64,000 bases of DNA from Ralstonia soli (GTDB taxonomy: Bacteria; Pseudomonadota; Gammaproteobacteria; Burkholderiales; Burkholderiaceae). Made by a program: the position numbers and the translations under genes. The stretch lies in NCBI RefSeq assembly GCF_023955655.1, contig NZ_JAMXHT010000009.1:124001-188000 (forward strand), given 5' to 3'. The notes beneath the pieces were generated by a model. It did no database searches and was not told the origin of the DNA. It worked only from the letters and a program-made list of their open reading frames with translations. This document shows positions 27,738-36,676 of this stretch, one piece after another. Every line of letters begins with the position of its first letter. Position 1 is the first letter of the stretch.

Positions 27738-29753
27738 TCAGGTATGCCCTGGCGCCTCGCGCAGCAGGCGCGTGCGCTGATCAGCCCGCTGAGCGCGATA
27801 GCGCTCGTAGTGGCGCAGGATGTCGGCGATGATTTCTTCGCCGCGCAGGTATTCGATGTCGTAGCCTTCGCGGCCGTCTTCGAAGAAGGTGATTGGCTCG
27901 TAGACGTGCGCATGGTCGGGCTCCGCGGCCTGGCGCGGGGTGATGACCGGCAGCGGTTTGCTGGCGACGCGCACGCCGTAGACGAAGTCGCGGTACGAGG
28001 CATCGGGAATGACAAGGCGCACGCTGTCTTCGACTTCGCGCACCTGGGCTTCGATGCCGCGCGCGCCGAGTTCGTCGACGACATCGTTCATGGCCGGCCG
28101 CACGTGCTCGGCGAGGAAGGCGCGCACGTCGGCCTCGGTGGCGGGGTGCACCATCTGCGTGAGGCGCTGCCGCCAGCGCTGGCCGCTCCAGTACGAGGTG
28201 GCGGGCGCCAGTTCGCGCGAGTAGTGCGCCCGGTCTGCCGACATGCCGCGCCACAGGCCGTAGCAGAGCAACACCATGATGATCGCCACCGGCAGTGCGG
28301 CCACCAGCGTCATCGCCTGCAACGCCTTGAGGCCACCGGCCAGCATCAGGATGGCGGCCGTCGCGCCAAGCACCGCGGCCCAGAACAGCCGCTGCCACAC
28401 CGGCGACTGCGTCGCGCCGCGCGAGGCAATGGTGTCGATCACGAACGCGCCCGAATCGGCCGAGGTGACGAAGAACACCGCGATCAGCACGATGGCCAGC
28501 CACGACAGTGCCGTGGTGCCCGGGAAGAAATCGAAGAAGCGGAAGAGCAGCGCATCCACGTTGGTGGCCGTTTGCGCCAGCTTGCCCATGGCTACATGCG
28601 AATCGAGCCAGATGGCGCTGTTGCCGAAGGCGGTCATCCACAGCAGGTTGAACACCGTCGGCACGATCAGCACGCCGATCACGAATTGCCGCACCGTGCG
28701 CCCGCGCGAGATGCGCGCAATGAACATCCCCACGAACGGCGACCACGATACCCACCAAGCCCAGTACTGGATGGTCCAGCCGCCGAACCAGTCGGCTGCG
28801 TTGGGCGGCGTATACGCAAAGGTGCGGAACGACAGGCTGACGAGATTCGAGAGGTAGCTCCCGATGTTCTCGCTGAAGGCCTGCAGCACAAAAGTCGTCG
28901 GGCCCGCGATGACGACGAAGGCCAGCAGCAGGAAGGCCAGCGTCAGGTTCAGTTCGGAGAGTCGCCGGACACCGTTGCCAAGCCCCGACGCGGCCGACAC
29001 GCCCGCGAGCACGACCACCGCGCAGATCAGCGCGACGCGAAATGTATCGGAATCGGTCTGCCAGCCGCCCACCTGGTGCAGGCCTGCGCTGAGCTGCAGC
29101 ACACCGTACCCCAGCGTGGTCGCAATGCCGGCGATGGTGCCGATGAGCGCGAACGCATCGACGCCGTGGCCGAGCGCGCCGTTGATGCGCTCGCGCAGCA
29201 GCGGATACAGGCCCGAGCGCATCGTGAGCGGCAGGTTGTAGCGGAACGCGAAATACGCCAGCGCCAGGCCCATCACACCGTAGACGGCCCACGCATGGAA
29301 GCCCCAGTGGAAGAACGTGGTGAGCATCGCCTCGCGCGCGGCAAGGGCCGTTTGCGGTGTCGTTGTCGGCGGCTGCAGGTAGTGTTGCATCGGCTCGCCC
29401 ACGCCGAAGTACATCAGGCCGATGCCCATGCCGGCGGCGAACAGCATGGCCGTCCACGAGACGAAGCTGAATTCGGGCTCGGCCTCGTCGGGCCCCAGGC
29501 GGATGTCACCGAAACGGCTGGCCGCGACGATCACGAGAAACGCCAGGAAGCCCGTGACGGCGAGCATGTAGAACCAGTCGAAATGCGTCGTCACCCATCG
29601 CTGGGCAACACCGAAGACAAAGCCGGCCAGTTCGGGTTGAACGGTACAGAGCACCAGCAGCAAGACCAGTACGGCCAAGGCTGGTACGACGACCTGGGGA
29701 ACAAGGGTGGTCCGTGGCGGCGCAATCGATGCTTCTTGGGAAGGAAGGGACAT
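27738..29753 (-). CDS. BCCT family (betaine/choline/carnitine) transporter
   Basis: A 671-aa membrane protein with about 12 hydrophobic helices and the BCCT signature WTIQYWAWWVSWSPFVGMFI followed by ARISRGRTVRQF. The long soluble C-terminal tail (about 180 residues) is as in BetT-type choline transporters, where it takes part in osmotic sensing. The start MSLPSQEAS at 29753 has an AAGGAAGG site; the frame is open 39 codons upstream but that part is not membrane-protein-like. Substrate choice among choline, betaine and carnitine cannot be told from sequence. Confidence 0.92.
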   Translation of the reverse strand: MSLPSQEASIAPPRTTLVPQVVVPALAVLVLLLVLCTVQPELAGFVFGVAQRWVTTHFDWFYMLAVTGFLAFLVIVAASRFGDIRLGPDEAEPEFSFVSWTAMLFAAGMGIGLMYFGVGEPMQHYLQPPTTTPQTALAAREAMLTTFFHWGFHAWAVYGVMGLALAYFAFRYNLPLTMRSGLYPLLRERINGALGHGVDAFALIGTIAGIATTLGYGVLQLSAGLHQVGGWQTDSDTFRVALICAVVVLAGVSAASGLGNGVRRLSELNLTLAFLLLAFVVIAGPTTFVLQAFSENIGSYLSNLVSLSFRTFAYTPPNAADWFGGWTIQYWAWWVSWSPFVGMFIARISRGRTVRQFVIGVLIVPTVFNLLWMTAFGNSAIWLDSHVAMGKLAQTATNVDALLFRFFDFFPGTTALSWLAIVLIAVFFVTSADSGAFVIDTIASRGATQSPVWQRLFWAAVLGATAAILMLAGGLKALQAMTLVAALPVAIIMVLLCYGLWRGMSADRAHYSRELAPATSYWSGQRWRQRLTQMVHPATEADVRAFLAEHVRPAMNDVVDELGARGIEAQVREVEDSVRLVIPDASYRDFVYGVRVASKPLPVITPRQAAEPDHAHVYEPITFFEDGREGYDIEYLRGEEIIADILRHYERYRAQRADQRTRLLREAPGHT

Positions 29754-29836
29754 TCGGAAGGGGGCGAAAGGGAAGGGTTGGTCACAAAAGTACAGGCACG
29801 GCGGTCCCAATGCAAATATGGGTGCCCAGAAATGAC

Positions 29837-29862
29837 GAACCCCCGTACGGGGACGGGGGTTC
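29837..29862 (-). terminator. Hairpin downstream of exbD
   Basis: A perfect 10-bp inverted repeat GAACCCCCGT / ACGGGGGTTC with a 6-base loop, placed after the exbD stop. No T-run directly follows on the minus strand (GTCATTT), so termination may be partial. Confidence 0.45.
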
Positions 29863-29891
29863 TTGAGCAACGCGGGGGCTGCGTCGGCGCC

Positions 29892-30305
<414 letters not shown>

Positions 30306-30329
30306 GGCTGCTCCCTGTTTCCGGCTGAG

Positions 30330-31058
30330 TTATTGCGGCTTGACCGAAGCCAGGCGCACGCCGGCCTCGTCGCGCGAGGCACCCGGGCGCAGGCGGGCGC
30401 CGGTCACGAAGTAGGCGTGCAGGTCATGCGCGAAGCGGTTGAGCTTGGCGATGATGGCCTTGTTGCCGCGCGTGAGCGCGTTGTAGCCGAGCACCGCCGG
30501 AATGGCCACGGCCAAACCGAAGGCCGTCATGATGAGCGACTCGCCCACGGGGCCGGCGACCTTGTCGATGGTCGGCACGCCTACGGCGCCAATGCCCAGC
30601 AGCGCGTGATAGATGCCCCACACCGTGCCGAACAGGCCGACGAACGGCGCGGTCGAGCCGACCGAGGCCAGCACGGCCAGGCCCGATTGCATCTGGCCGA
30701 CGGACTCGTCGATGGCGCTTTTGAGCGAGCGCGTGATCCAGTCGGAGATGTCCATCACGTCGTGCAGTTGCGGCTGGCTGGCGCGATGATGCTGCGCGGC
30801 CTCACGGCCAGTCTGCGCGAGCGTGTGGAACGGGTTGTCCTTGGGCGAGCCCAGCGTCTGCATGGCGTGGTCGAAATCATCCGAGTGCCAGAAGCGCTTT
30901 TCAGCGCCTTGCGCCATCGACTTCAGGCGGACGATGTCCCAGGCCTTGGTGAAGATGACGATCCACGAGGCGAGCGACATGAGCAGCAGCAGAATCGCCG
31001 TGGCGCGCGTGACGACATCGCCTTGTGTCCAGAGGTGGGAAAGACCGAGTTCCTGCAT
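30330..31058 (-). CDS. exbB: TonB-system proton channel ExbB
   Basis: A 242-aa MotA/TolQ/ExbB-family protein. Three membrane segments are visible: one near the N-terminus (ATAILLLLMSLASWIVIFTK) and two in the C-terminal half (SVGSTAPFVGLFGTVWGIYH and GESLIMTAFGLAVAIPAVLG), the latter two carrying family residues lining the channel. It is 49 bases downstream of tonB. A TolQ assignment is less likely because tonB is the direct neighbour. Confidence 0.95.
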   Translation of the reverse strand: MQELGLSHLWTQGDVVTRATAILLLLMSLASWIVIFTKAWDIVRLKSMAQGAEKRFWHSDDFDHAMQTLGSPKDNPFHTLAQTGREAAQHHRASQPQLHDVMDISDWITRSLKSAIDESVGQMQSGLAVLASVGSTAPFVGLFGTVWGIYHALLGIGAVGVPTIDKVAGPVGESLIMTAFGLAVAIPAVLGYNALTRGNKAIIAKLNRFAHDLHAYFVTGARLRPGASRDEAGVRLASVKPQ

Positions 31059-31107
31059 GATGAATATCCTGAATTGAGCGAGAAGCTAAGCGAGAAGCGG
31101 AATCGAA

Positions 31108-31773
31108 TCAGTTATCGAGCTTGAAGACATACGGCTTGCTGGCCACCACGGGCACGGCATGGCCGTTCTGCTTGTACGGGGTGCACTTGATGGAGCGGGC
31201 GGCTTCGGTGGCCGCGCGGTCCAGGCGTGCAGAACCGGACGACGACGTGAGCGCCACGTTGGTGACTTCGCCGGTGGTGCCGATGGAGAGCTTGACCATG
31301 GCGCGGCCTTCCTCGCCCATCTTTTGCGACATCGACGGATATACCGGCTGTGGATCGCTGCACTGGATGTCGTTGATGCCTACGCTGATCGGCCCCGATG
31401 ATACGGGGGCTGGCGCGGGTGCGGGTTCAGCCGGCGGTGCAGGTGGCGCAGGAGGTGCGGCAGGCACCACCGGTGCGTTGTTCGACGGGGGCAGTGTGGG
31501 CGCGGGCGTCGGTGTGGGCTTGGGCTGCGCGATGGGCTTGACGATATTGACCGGCTTGGGCGCTTCCTGTTTGACGGGCGGTTGCGGCTGTTGCTTGGGC
31601 GGTTCAGGCTGCTTGATGGGCTCCGGCGCGGCCGGAATGATGTGGGCCTGGATTTCCAGCGGTTCTTCGGCAGTCGGGCGCGGCGCGATCAGGCCGAGCT
31701 GAATCAGCATCAGCACGCCCGCGTGCAGCAATAGCACGACCACCAGGATCTTGAGAGTACGAGGGTGAATCAT
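31108..31773 (-). CDS. tonB: Energy transducer TonB
   Basis: A 221-aa periplasm-spanning protein: an N-terminal membrane anchor (LKILVVVLLLHAGVLMLIQL), a long Pro/Glu/Lys-rich spacer (residues about 35-135) and a C-terminal TonB domain from QPVYPSMSQKMGEEGRAMVK. It passes energy from ExbBD to outer-membrane siderophore and heme receptors. Start MIHPRTLK at 31773; the frame is open 30 codons upstream but the anchor then would be internal. No TonB-dependent receptor gene is in the window. Confidence 0.94.
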   Translation of the reverse strand: MIHPRTLKILVVVLLLHAGVLMLIQLGLIAPRPTAEEPLEIQAHIIPAAPEPIKQPEPPKQQPQPPVKQEAPKPVNIVKPIAQPKPTPTPAPTLPPSNNAPVVPAAPPAPPAPPAEPAPAPAPVSSGPISVGINDIQCSDPQPVYPSMSQKMGEEGRAMVKLSIGTTGEVTNVALTSSSGSARLDRAATEAARSIKCTPYKQNGHAVPVVASKPYVFKLDN

Positions 31774-31867
31774 CAACGACCGGGAATCGAAAGCAGAAGA
31801 AAGAGGTGCGATGCGATGGTGGCGGGATGAACAGCGAAGTCGGCGACAGCTTGAGCGGTACACCGCG

Positions 31868-31933
31868 TCAGCGCTTGCCGAAGACGATCAGTGAAACCCC
31901 AATGCTGATGAGCAGACTCAGGAGCAATTCCAT
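31868..31933 (-). CDS. Candidate 21-aa membrane peptide upstream of tonB
   Basis: On the minus strand an ATG at 31933 opens MELLLSLLISIGVSLIVFGK R and stops, a single hydrophobic span with a basic end. It is preceded by CAAGGCGCC (weak AAGG site). It lies between the Fur-like site and tonB, so it would be on the same mRNA. No family is known to me; it could equally be 5' leader sequence. Confidence 0.35.
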   Translation of the reverse strand: MELLLSLLISIGVSLIVFGKR

Positions 31934-32305
31934 GGCGCCTTGCGTTGGAGCTGACGGGGTCGCCGCCAGCATGACAGGTATTGTAGGCCCGCAACTGCAA
32001 CAGTGTTGCGACAACCGAGCTCAGTTCGGGTTCAGCCTATTGTGTCGATAGGTAAAGTATAAACGATAATGATTCCCATTTGCGAGGAATTCCATGGCAT
32101 TCGTGGGGTGAGGCGCACATCCACAAGGCTGATGGCGAAAAACTGCCTGTGCAGGCGGTTGGCCGTGCAAGGGGCTGCGGGCGCGCAACTTGCAAAGACA
32201 CGGGTCCATCCGGGCTCCGCTGTGCGTACAAACGCGCTAGGATAAAAAGCATTCAAACACGGTGACCGGCCGGCCAACCGTGAAACGGGGAAGAAGGGGG
32301 CGACC
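31934..32305. other. Divergent regulatory region between tonB and the double-AAA gene
   Basis: No gene of confidence. It contains the Fur-box-like site near 32065-32083 and an AT-rich stretch (GGTAAAGTATAAACGATAATG) suited to a promoter. Both tonB (minus) and the AAA gene (plus) read outwards from here. Confidence 0.5.
32065..32083 (+). promoter_or_regulatory. Fur-box-like operator upstream of tonB-exbBD
   Basis: GATAATGATTCCCATTTGC matches the 19-bp Fur consensus at 14 positions, with a perfect left half (GATAATGAT). It is 291 bases upstream of the tonB start and 222 bases upstream of the divergent AAA gene. Confidence 0.7.
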
Positions 32306-34633
32306 ATGGATGAAGCCAACCTCAGCATGGACGACGCCGACGCTGGTGGTAGCGACGGCACGTTCGTCCCCACAGGCGGCAGGCAGCCCCAGTCGCTGCT
32401 GTCGTCGCTCGACTCCATGTGCGCTCAATTTGCGCTGCGCACGGTCTGCGCGATGGGGCTGCGGTTCAACCTGCGCACCAACATCAACGACATCCTTACC
32501 GTCTGCGCGCCGGAGTTGATCTGGCCGGTAACGGTCATTCAACGCCTGCAGCGCTTCTTGGCCGCGCGCTGCGCCGACATGCCCGGCTGGCGAGCCGTCG
32601 GCAAGCTCGACCTGCCCACCTTCATGGACCGCCATGGCCAGTGGAGCAGCGCCTTCGATGAAGGCTCGCTGTTCTACTACCTCGACGAGTACGTCAAGCA
32701 TCACGCCAAAGACATGTTCACTGTGTTCGGCGCGTCGTGCGATGCCCTGGGCGAACGGCTTTCCAACGAGCGTGTGCTGCTGGTCGGCAACATCGATATG
32801 CTGGCCCGCGTGCTGGGCCTGCCGCCCCACGAGCGTGCGCTGCTGCTGTTTGCGTCGCTGGTCAAATACAAGCGCGACCTGCGCGCAGTGATGGTCGACT
32901 GCAAGGTCGCGCACAGCCAGGAAGCGTTCCAGCTGCTTGCCAACCTGGCCGGTGCGAGCACGGCGGAGGTGGCGGCCTCGCTGCGGCCCGGTTCGCGGCT
33001 GGAAACGCTGGGACTGATCGAGCCGCCGCTGCCGGAAAACAGCGTCACGGACCTGGGCGACCTGATGCGTATCTCCGACCGCCTGCTGCACGTGCTGCTG
33101 GGCGACTACGCCAGCGAAGCGGAGATGATGGCGGTATTCACGCGCCCAGCGCCGCCGACCACGCTGTCGCAATCCGATTACCCCCACGTTGAAACCGACG
33201 CTCGCTACCTGACTGCGTTGCTGGAAAACGCTTCGCAGCAGCGCGCAGTGGGCGTGAACATCCTGCTGTACGGTGCGCCCGGCACCGGCAAGACGGAGCT
33301 GGCCCGCGTGCTGGCACGCGATGCCGGCTGCGAACTGTACGAGGTGGATTGCCTCGACAAGGACGGCAACAGCCTCACCGGCAAGGACCGCTATCGCTCT
33401 CTCCAGGTCTCGCAGGCCTTCCTGCGCGGACGGCCGGGTGCGGTGCTGCTGTTCGATGAAGTCGAAGATGTATTTCCGGGCCCCACGCGCGAGCTGATGA
33501 GCCTGTTTGGCCACGACGAGCCGCGCGGCTCCGTCAACGGCAAGGCGTGGGTCAACCAGACGCTGGAGCAGAACCCGGTGCCGGTGATCTGGGTGTCGAA
33601 CTCCATCCGCCAGATCGACCCCGCGTACCTGCGCCGCTTCCAGTTCCATCTGGAGTTGAAGGTGCCGCCGCCGACAGTGCGCGAGAGCATCATCCGCAAG
33701 CACCTGGAAGGGCTGGATGTGTCCGATGCGTTCATGGCCAAGCTGGCTGCACGCAAGACGCTTACGCCCGCACAGATCGACTCCGCCGCACGTTTCGCGC
33801 GCCTGACACAGCCGGCAATGGAAGAGTCCGCCGAGTCGCTGATCGTGCGTCAGCTCGACCACGCGGACCAGGCGATGGGGCTGCACCCGGAAGTGGCCGC
33901 GCATCGCGTGGTGACCGAGTACAAGCTCGACTACCTGAACCTTGAGACGCGCTTCTCGGTGGAGCGCATCATCGATGCGCTGCGTGCACGCAAGCGCGGC
34001 ACGCTGTGCTTCTACGGGCCGCCGGGCACCGGCAAGACGGTGCTGGCCGAGCACATCGCTACGCAGCTCGATATGCCGCTGATGATTCGCCGCGCGTCGG
34101 ATCTGATGAGCAAGTACGTCGGCGAGACCGAGCAGCAGATCGCCGCGATGTTCTCGCGCGCCGAGGACGAGCGCGCGCTGCTCCTGCTCGACGAGGCCGA
34201 CAGTTTCATGCAGAGCCGCCAGGCTGCTGTGCGCAACTACGAGGTGTCGGAAGTCAACGAGATGCTGCAGGGCATGGAGCGCTTTGACGGCATCTTCATC
34301 TGCACGACGAATTTGTTCGATCGGATCGACGAGGCCGCGCTGCGGCGCTTTGCGTTCAAGATCCGCTTCAAGCCACTGGAGCGTGCGCAGCGCGAGCAGA
34401 TGTTCATTGCGGAGGCGCTGGGTGGCAACGCCGACGCGCTCAAGCCCGTGTGGCGCGAGATACTGGCCTCGCTCGACATGCTCACGCCAGGTGATTTTGC
34501 GGTGGTGAAGCAGCAGTCAGTGCTGCTGGGCGAGGCGCTCGACCCCGAGGCGTTTCTGGCGCAACTGCGGCAGGAGCATTCGATCAAGCCGGAGTTGCGC
34601 GAGCGGCGGTCGATCGGGTTCAGGTCGACCTAG
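32306..34633 (+). CDS. Large protein with two AAA+ ATPase modules
   Basis: A 775-aa cytoplasmic protein. The first 300 residues are a helical region without a motif I recognise. AAA module 1 has Walker A GAPGTGKT at 323-330 and Walker B VLLFDE at 380-385. AAA module 2 has Walker A GPPGTGKT at 571-578 and Walker B with Asp629-Glu630 (LLDEADSF), with ARRFAFKIRF-type sensor/arginine residues after it. Module 2 is of the classic FtsH/p97 clade by its GPPGTGKT and DEAD. No protease, Zn-site or HTH is seen. A remodelling ATPase role is inferred. It has no operon partner; the nearest upstream unit is divergent tonB. Confidence 0.88.
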   Translation: MDEANLSMDDADAGGSDGTFVPTGGRQPQSLLSSLDSMCAQFALRTVCAMGLRFNLRTNINDILTVCAPELIWPVTVIQRLQRFLAARCADMPGWRAVGKLDLPTFMDRHGQWSSAFDEGSLFYYLDEYVKHHAKDMFTVFGASCDALGERLSNERVLLVGNIDMLARVLGLPPHERALLLFASLVKYKRDLRAVMVDCKVAHSQEAFQLLANLAGASTAEVAASLRPGSRLETLGLIEPPLPENSVTDLGDLMRISDRLLHVLLGDYASEAEMMAVFTRPAPPTTLSQSDYPHVETDARYLTALLENASQQRAVGVNILLYGAPGTGKTELARVLARDAGCELYEVDCLDKDGNSLTGKDRYRSLQVSQAFLRGRPGAVLLFDEVEDVFPGPTRELMSLFGHDEPRGSVNGKAWVNQTLEQNPVPVIWVSNSIRQIDPAYLRRFQFHLELKVPPPTVRESIIRKHLEGLDVSDAFMAKLAARKTLTPAQIDSAARFARLTQPAMEESAESLIVRQLDHADQAMGLHPEVAAHRVVTEYKLDYLNLETRFSVERIIDALRARKRGTLCFYGPPGTGKTVLAEHIATQLDMPLMIRRASDLMSKYVGETEQQIAAMFSRAEDERALLLLDEADSFMQSRQAAVRNYEVSEVNEMLQGMERFDGIFICTTNLFDRIDEAALRRFAFKIRFKPLERAQREQMFIAEALGGNADALKPVWREILASLDMLTPGDFAVVKQQSVLLGEALDPEAFLAQLRQEHSIKPELRERRSIGFRST

Positions 34634-34647
34634 CTGCGTCGCGGTGA

Positions 34648-34989
34648 TCAATCGACGATGAACAGCCGGGCGCCGTTCTTCGTGTACGACTGATGCGCCT
34701 CGGCATCATCGCCCACCTGATAGCTCATGCCGGGCGTAAGCGTGAACTTGCGGCCGTCTTCCAGCATGGTTTCCAGTTCGCCCTCCAGGCAGAACAGGAT
34801 GTGACCTTTCTTGCACCAGTGGTCGGCCAGGTAGCCGGGCGTGTACTCGACCATGCGCACGCGGATGCGGTTCGGCTCGTCGCCGAAGTAGCGCGTGCGC
34901 CAATAGGCCATGCCCGTCTCGCCGGTGTGTTCCGTGCGCCCGACAGCAGACCAGTCGGTCGTATCGAATGCGAAGGGAGGCATCTTCAT
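34648..34989 (-). CDS. DHCW-motif cupin protein
   Basis: A 113-aa single-domain cupin. The motif around ADHWCKKGHILFCLEGELE is characteristic of the 'DHCW motif cupin fold' group; here the order reads DHWC. The second cupin strand pair follows (GMSYQVGDDAEAHQSYTK). Start MKMPPFAFDTTDW at 34989; an upstream extension of 22 codons is Arg-rich and not cupin-like. Enzyme activity is unknown; a metal site with His residues is expected. Confidence 0.82.
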   Translation of the reverse strand: MKMPPFAFDTTDWSAVGRTEHTGETGMAYWRTRYFGDEPNRIRVRMVEYTPGYLADHWCKKGHILFCLEGELETMLEDGRKFTLTPGMSYQVGDDAEAHQSYTKNGARLFIVD

Positions 34990-35356
34990 CGTGGGGGTCC
35001 GTTGGCGAATCCAGGGTGCGATCGTAGCAGTGCGCGAGTGCCTTGCGCGACGCATTTCGGATGCACCAAAGGGCGCTTGTTGGTATGCGCCGACGGCATT
35101 GCGTTGTGATCAATAATCCCGCCCGCAGGGTGCAATTCCAACGCCGGTGCGGCATCGCTCACTGCCCCCGTCCCGCGCCGCGCAAACTATGCAAACTTTG
35201 CATGTTGCTATGCAACATCGACATAACGCGGGTCATCTGCTTGTCTAATATCGTCGCTTTTTACAAAGCGTGACGAAATGGGGCCGCCCTGGTCCTGATG
35301 AGATCCGCGTCCCCGCGCGCCGTTCCCTCCGGCCCCGGACCTTCCTGGAGAAAGTC
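34990..35356. other. Promoter region between the cupin and the symporter
   Basis: No gene is evident. Two overlapping inverted repeats sit at 35189-35218 and a TAATAT hexamer at 35246-35251 could be a -10 element for the symporter. The rest shows nothing I recognise. Confidence 0.5.
35189..35218. promoter_or_regulatory. Two overlapping inverted repeats upstream of the symporter
   Basis: ATGCAAA-C-TTTGCAT (35189-35203) and ATGTTGC-TAT-GCAACAT (35202-35218) share the sequence AT. They lie about 30-55 bases upstream of a TAATAT hexamer and look like operator sites for a dimeric regulator. Confidence 0.5.
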
Positions 35357-36634
35357 TTGAACACCAAACGTCTGACCTCCCATATCGGGCTGGCAATGCT
35401 GCTGGGCATTGCCGTCGGCTGGGGCTGCCACGAATACGCCAAGGACGCGGCAGCGGCCAAGGACATCGCGTCGTACTTCAGCATCATCACCGACATCTTC
35501 CTGCGCATGATCAAGATGATCATTGCGCCGCTGGTGTTCTCGACCCTGGTGACGGGTCTGGCGAGCATGAGCGGCGGCAGCGCGGTCGGCCGCGTGGGCT
35601 TGCGCGCGATGATCTGGTTCGTGTGCGCATCGGCCACGTCGCTGGCGCTGGGCATGCTGCTCGTCAACTTCTTCCAGCCCGGCATGCACATGAATCTGGC
35701 GTTGCCCGATGTGTCGGCCACGTCGGGTCTGAAGACGGGTGACTTCACCCTCAAGGCGTTCATCACGCACGTGTTCCCGCGCAGCATCGTCGAGGCCATG
35801 GCCACCAACGAGATTCTGCAGATCCTGGTGTTCTCGCTGTTCTTCGGCGCCGCACTGTCGACCATGAAGAACCCGATGGAAAGCGTGATCGGCCGTGGCC
35901 TGGAAGAGCTGACCAAGCTGATGTTCCGCATTACCGACTACGTGATGCGCTTCGCACCGCTGGGCGTGTTCGCCGCCATGGCCGCCGCCATCACGGTGGA
36001 AGGCGTGGGCGTGCTGTGGACCTACGGCAAGCTGATCGGCGAGTTCTACCTGGGCCTGGCGCTGCTGTGGGCGATCCTGTTCTTCGTCGGGTATGTGCTG
36101 CTGGGCCGCTCGCTGGGCCGCCTGCTGGGCTTGATTCGTGAACCGACCATGCTGGCCTTTGCAACCGCAAGCAGCGAATCGGCCTATCCGAAGACGATGG
36201 AAGCGCTGGAAAAGTTTGGCGTGCCCAAGCGCGTGGCGAGCTTCGTGCTGCCGCTGGGGTATTCGTTCAACCTCGATGGCTCGATGATGTACCAGGCGTT
36301 TGCGGTGTTGTTCATCGCGCAGGCCTACAACATCCAGATGAGCTTCACGCAGCAAGTCACGCTGCTGCTGGTACTGATGCTCACGAGCAAGGGCATGGCC
36401 GGCGTGGCGCGCGCTTCGCTGGTGGTGGTGGCTGCGACGCTGCCGATGTTCCATCTGCCCGAAGCCGGCCTGCTGCTGATCATCGGCATCGACCAGTTCT
36501 TCGACATGGGCCGCACGGCTACCAACGTGATCGGCAACAGCCTGGCCACTGCCGTAGTGGCGAAGTACGAGCCAGCGGAAGAAGAGAGCGAAGCCGAAGT
36601 GGCCGAGCCTGTCGCGCAGCCGAACCTCGGCTGA
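35357..36634 (+). CDS. Dicarboxylate/amino acid:cation symporter (DAACS family)
   Basis: A 425-aa transporter of the GltP/DctA family with eight or more helices. Family motifs: ATASSESAYPKTMEALEKFG (the Ser-rich HP1 loop), FNLDGSMMYQAFAVLFIAQ and the substrate-site FFDMGRTATNVIGNSLATAVVAKYE. The RTxxNVxGN form is closer to glutamate/aspartate symporters than to enteric DctA, so the substrate may be an acidic amino acid or a C4-dicarboxylate. I choose TTG 35357 because CTGGAGAAAGTC precedes it at good spacing and the first helix follows; an in-frame ATG at 35270 would add 29 non-family residues. Confidence 0.88.
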   Translation: MNTKRLTSHIGLAMLLGIAVGWGCHEYAKDAAAAKDIASYFSIITDIFLRMIKMIIAPLVFSTLVTGLASMSGGSAVGRVGLRAMIWFVCASATSLALGMLLVNFFQPGMHMNLALPDVSATSGLKTGDFTLKAFITHVFPRSIVEAMATNEILQILVFSLFFGAALSTMKNPMESVIGRGLEELTKLMFRITDYVMRFAPLGVFAAMAAAITVEGVGVLWTYGKLIGEFYLGLALLWAILFFVGYVLLGRSLGRLLGLIREPTMLAFATASSESAYPKTMEALEKFGVPKRVASFVLPLGYSFNLDGSMMYQAFAVLFIAQAYNIQMSFTQQVTLLLVLMLTSKGMAGVARASLVVVAATLPMFHLPEAGLLLIIGIDQFFDMGRTATNVIGNSLATAVVAKYEPAEEESEAEVAEPVAQPNLG

Positions 36635-36647
36635 GGCCAACAGTGAT

Positions 36648-36676
36648 AACGCCGCCTACCCAGGCGGCGTTTTTTA
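36648..36676. terminator. Terminator between the symporter and murI
   Basis: AACGCCGCC, TACCCA loop, GGCGGCGTT then six T residues on the plus strand; it ends the symporter gene and also lies just past the convergent murI stop. Confidence 0.85.

Noticed and set aside
31773-32000. A 75-codon minus-strand frame upstream of tonB
   Set aside because: It overlaps the tonB start and reads like non-coding leader; the shorter 21-codon frame is a better candidate.
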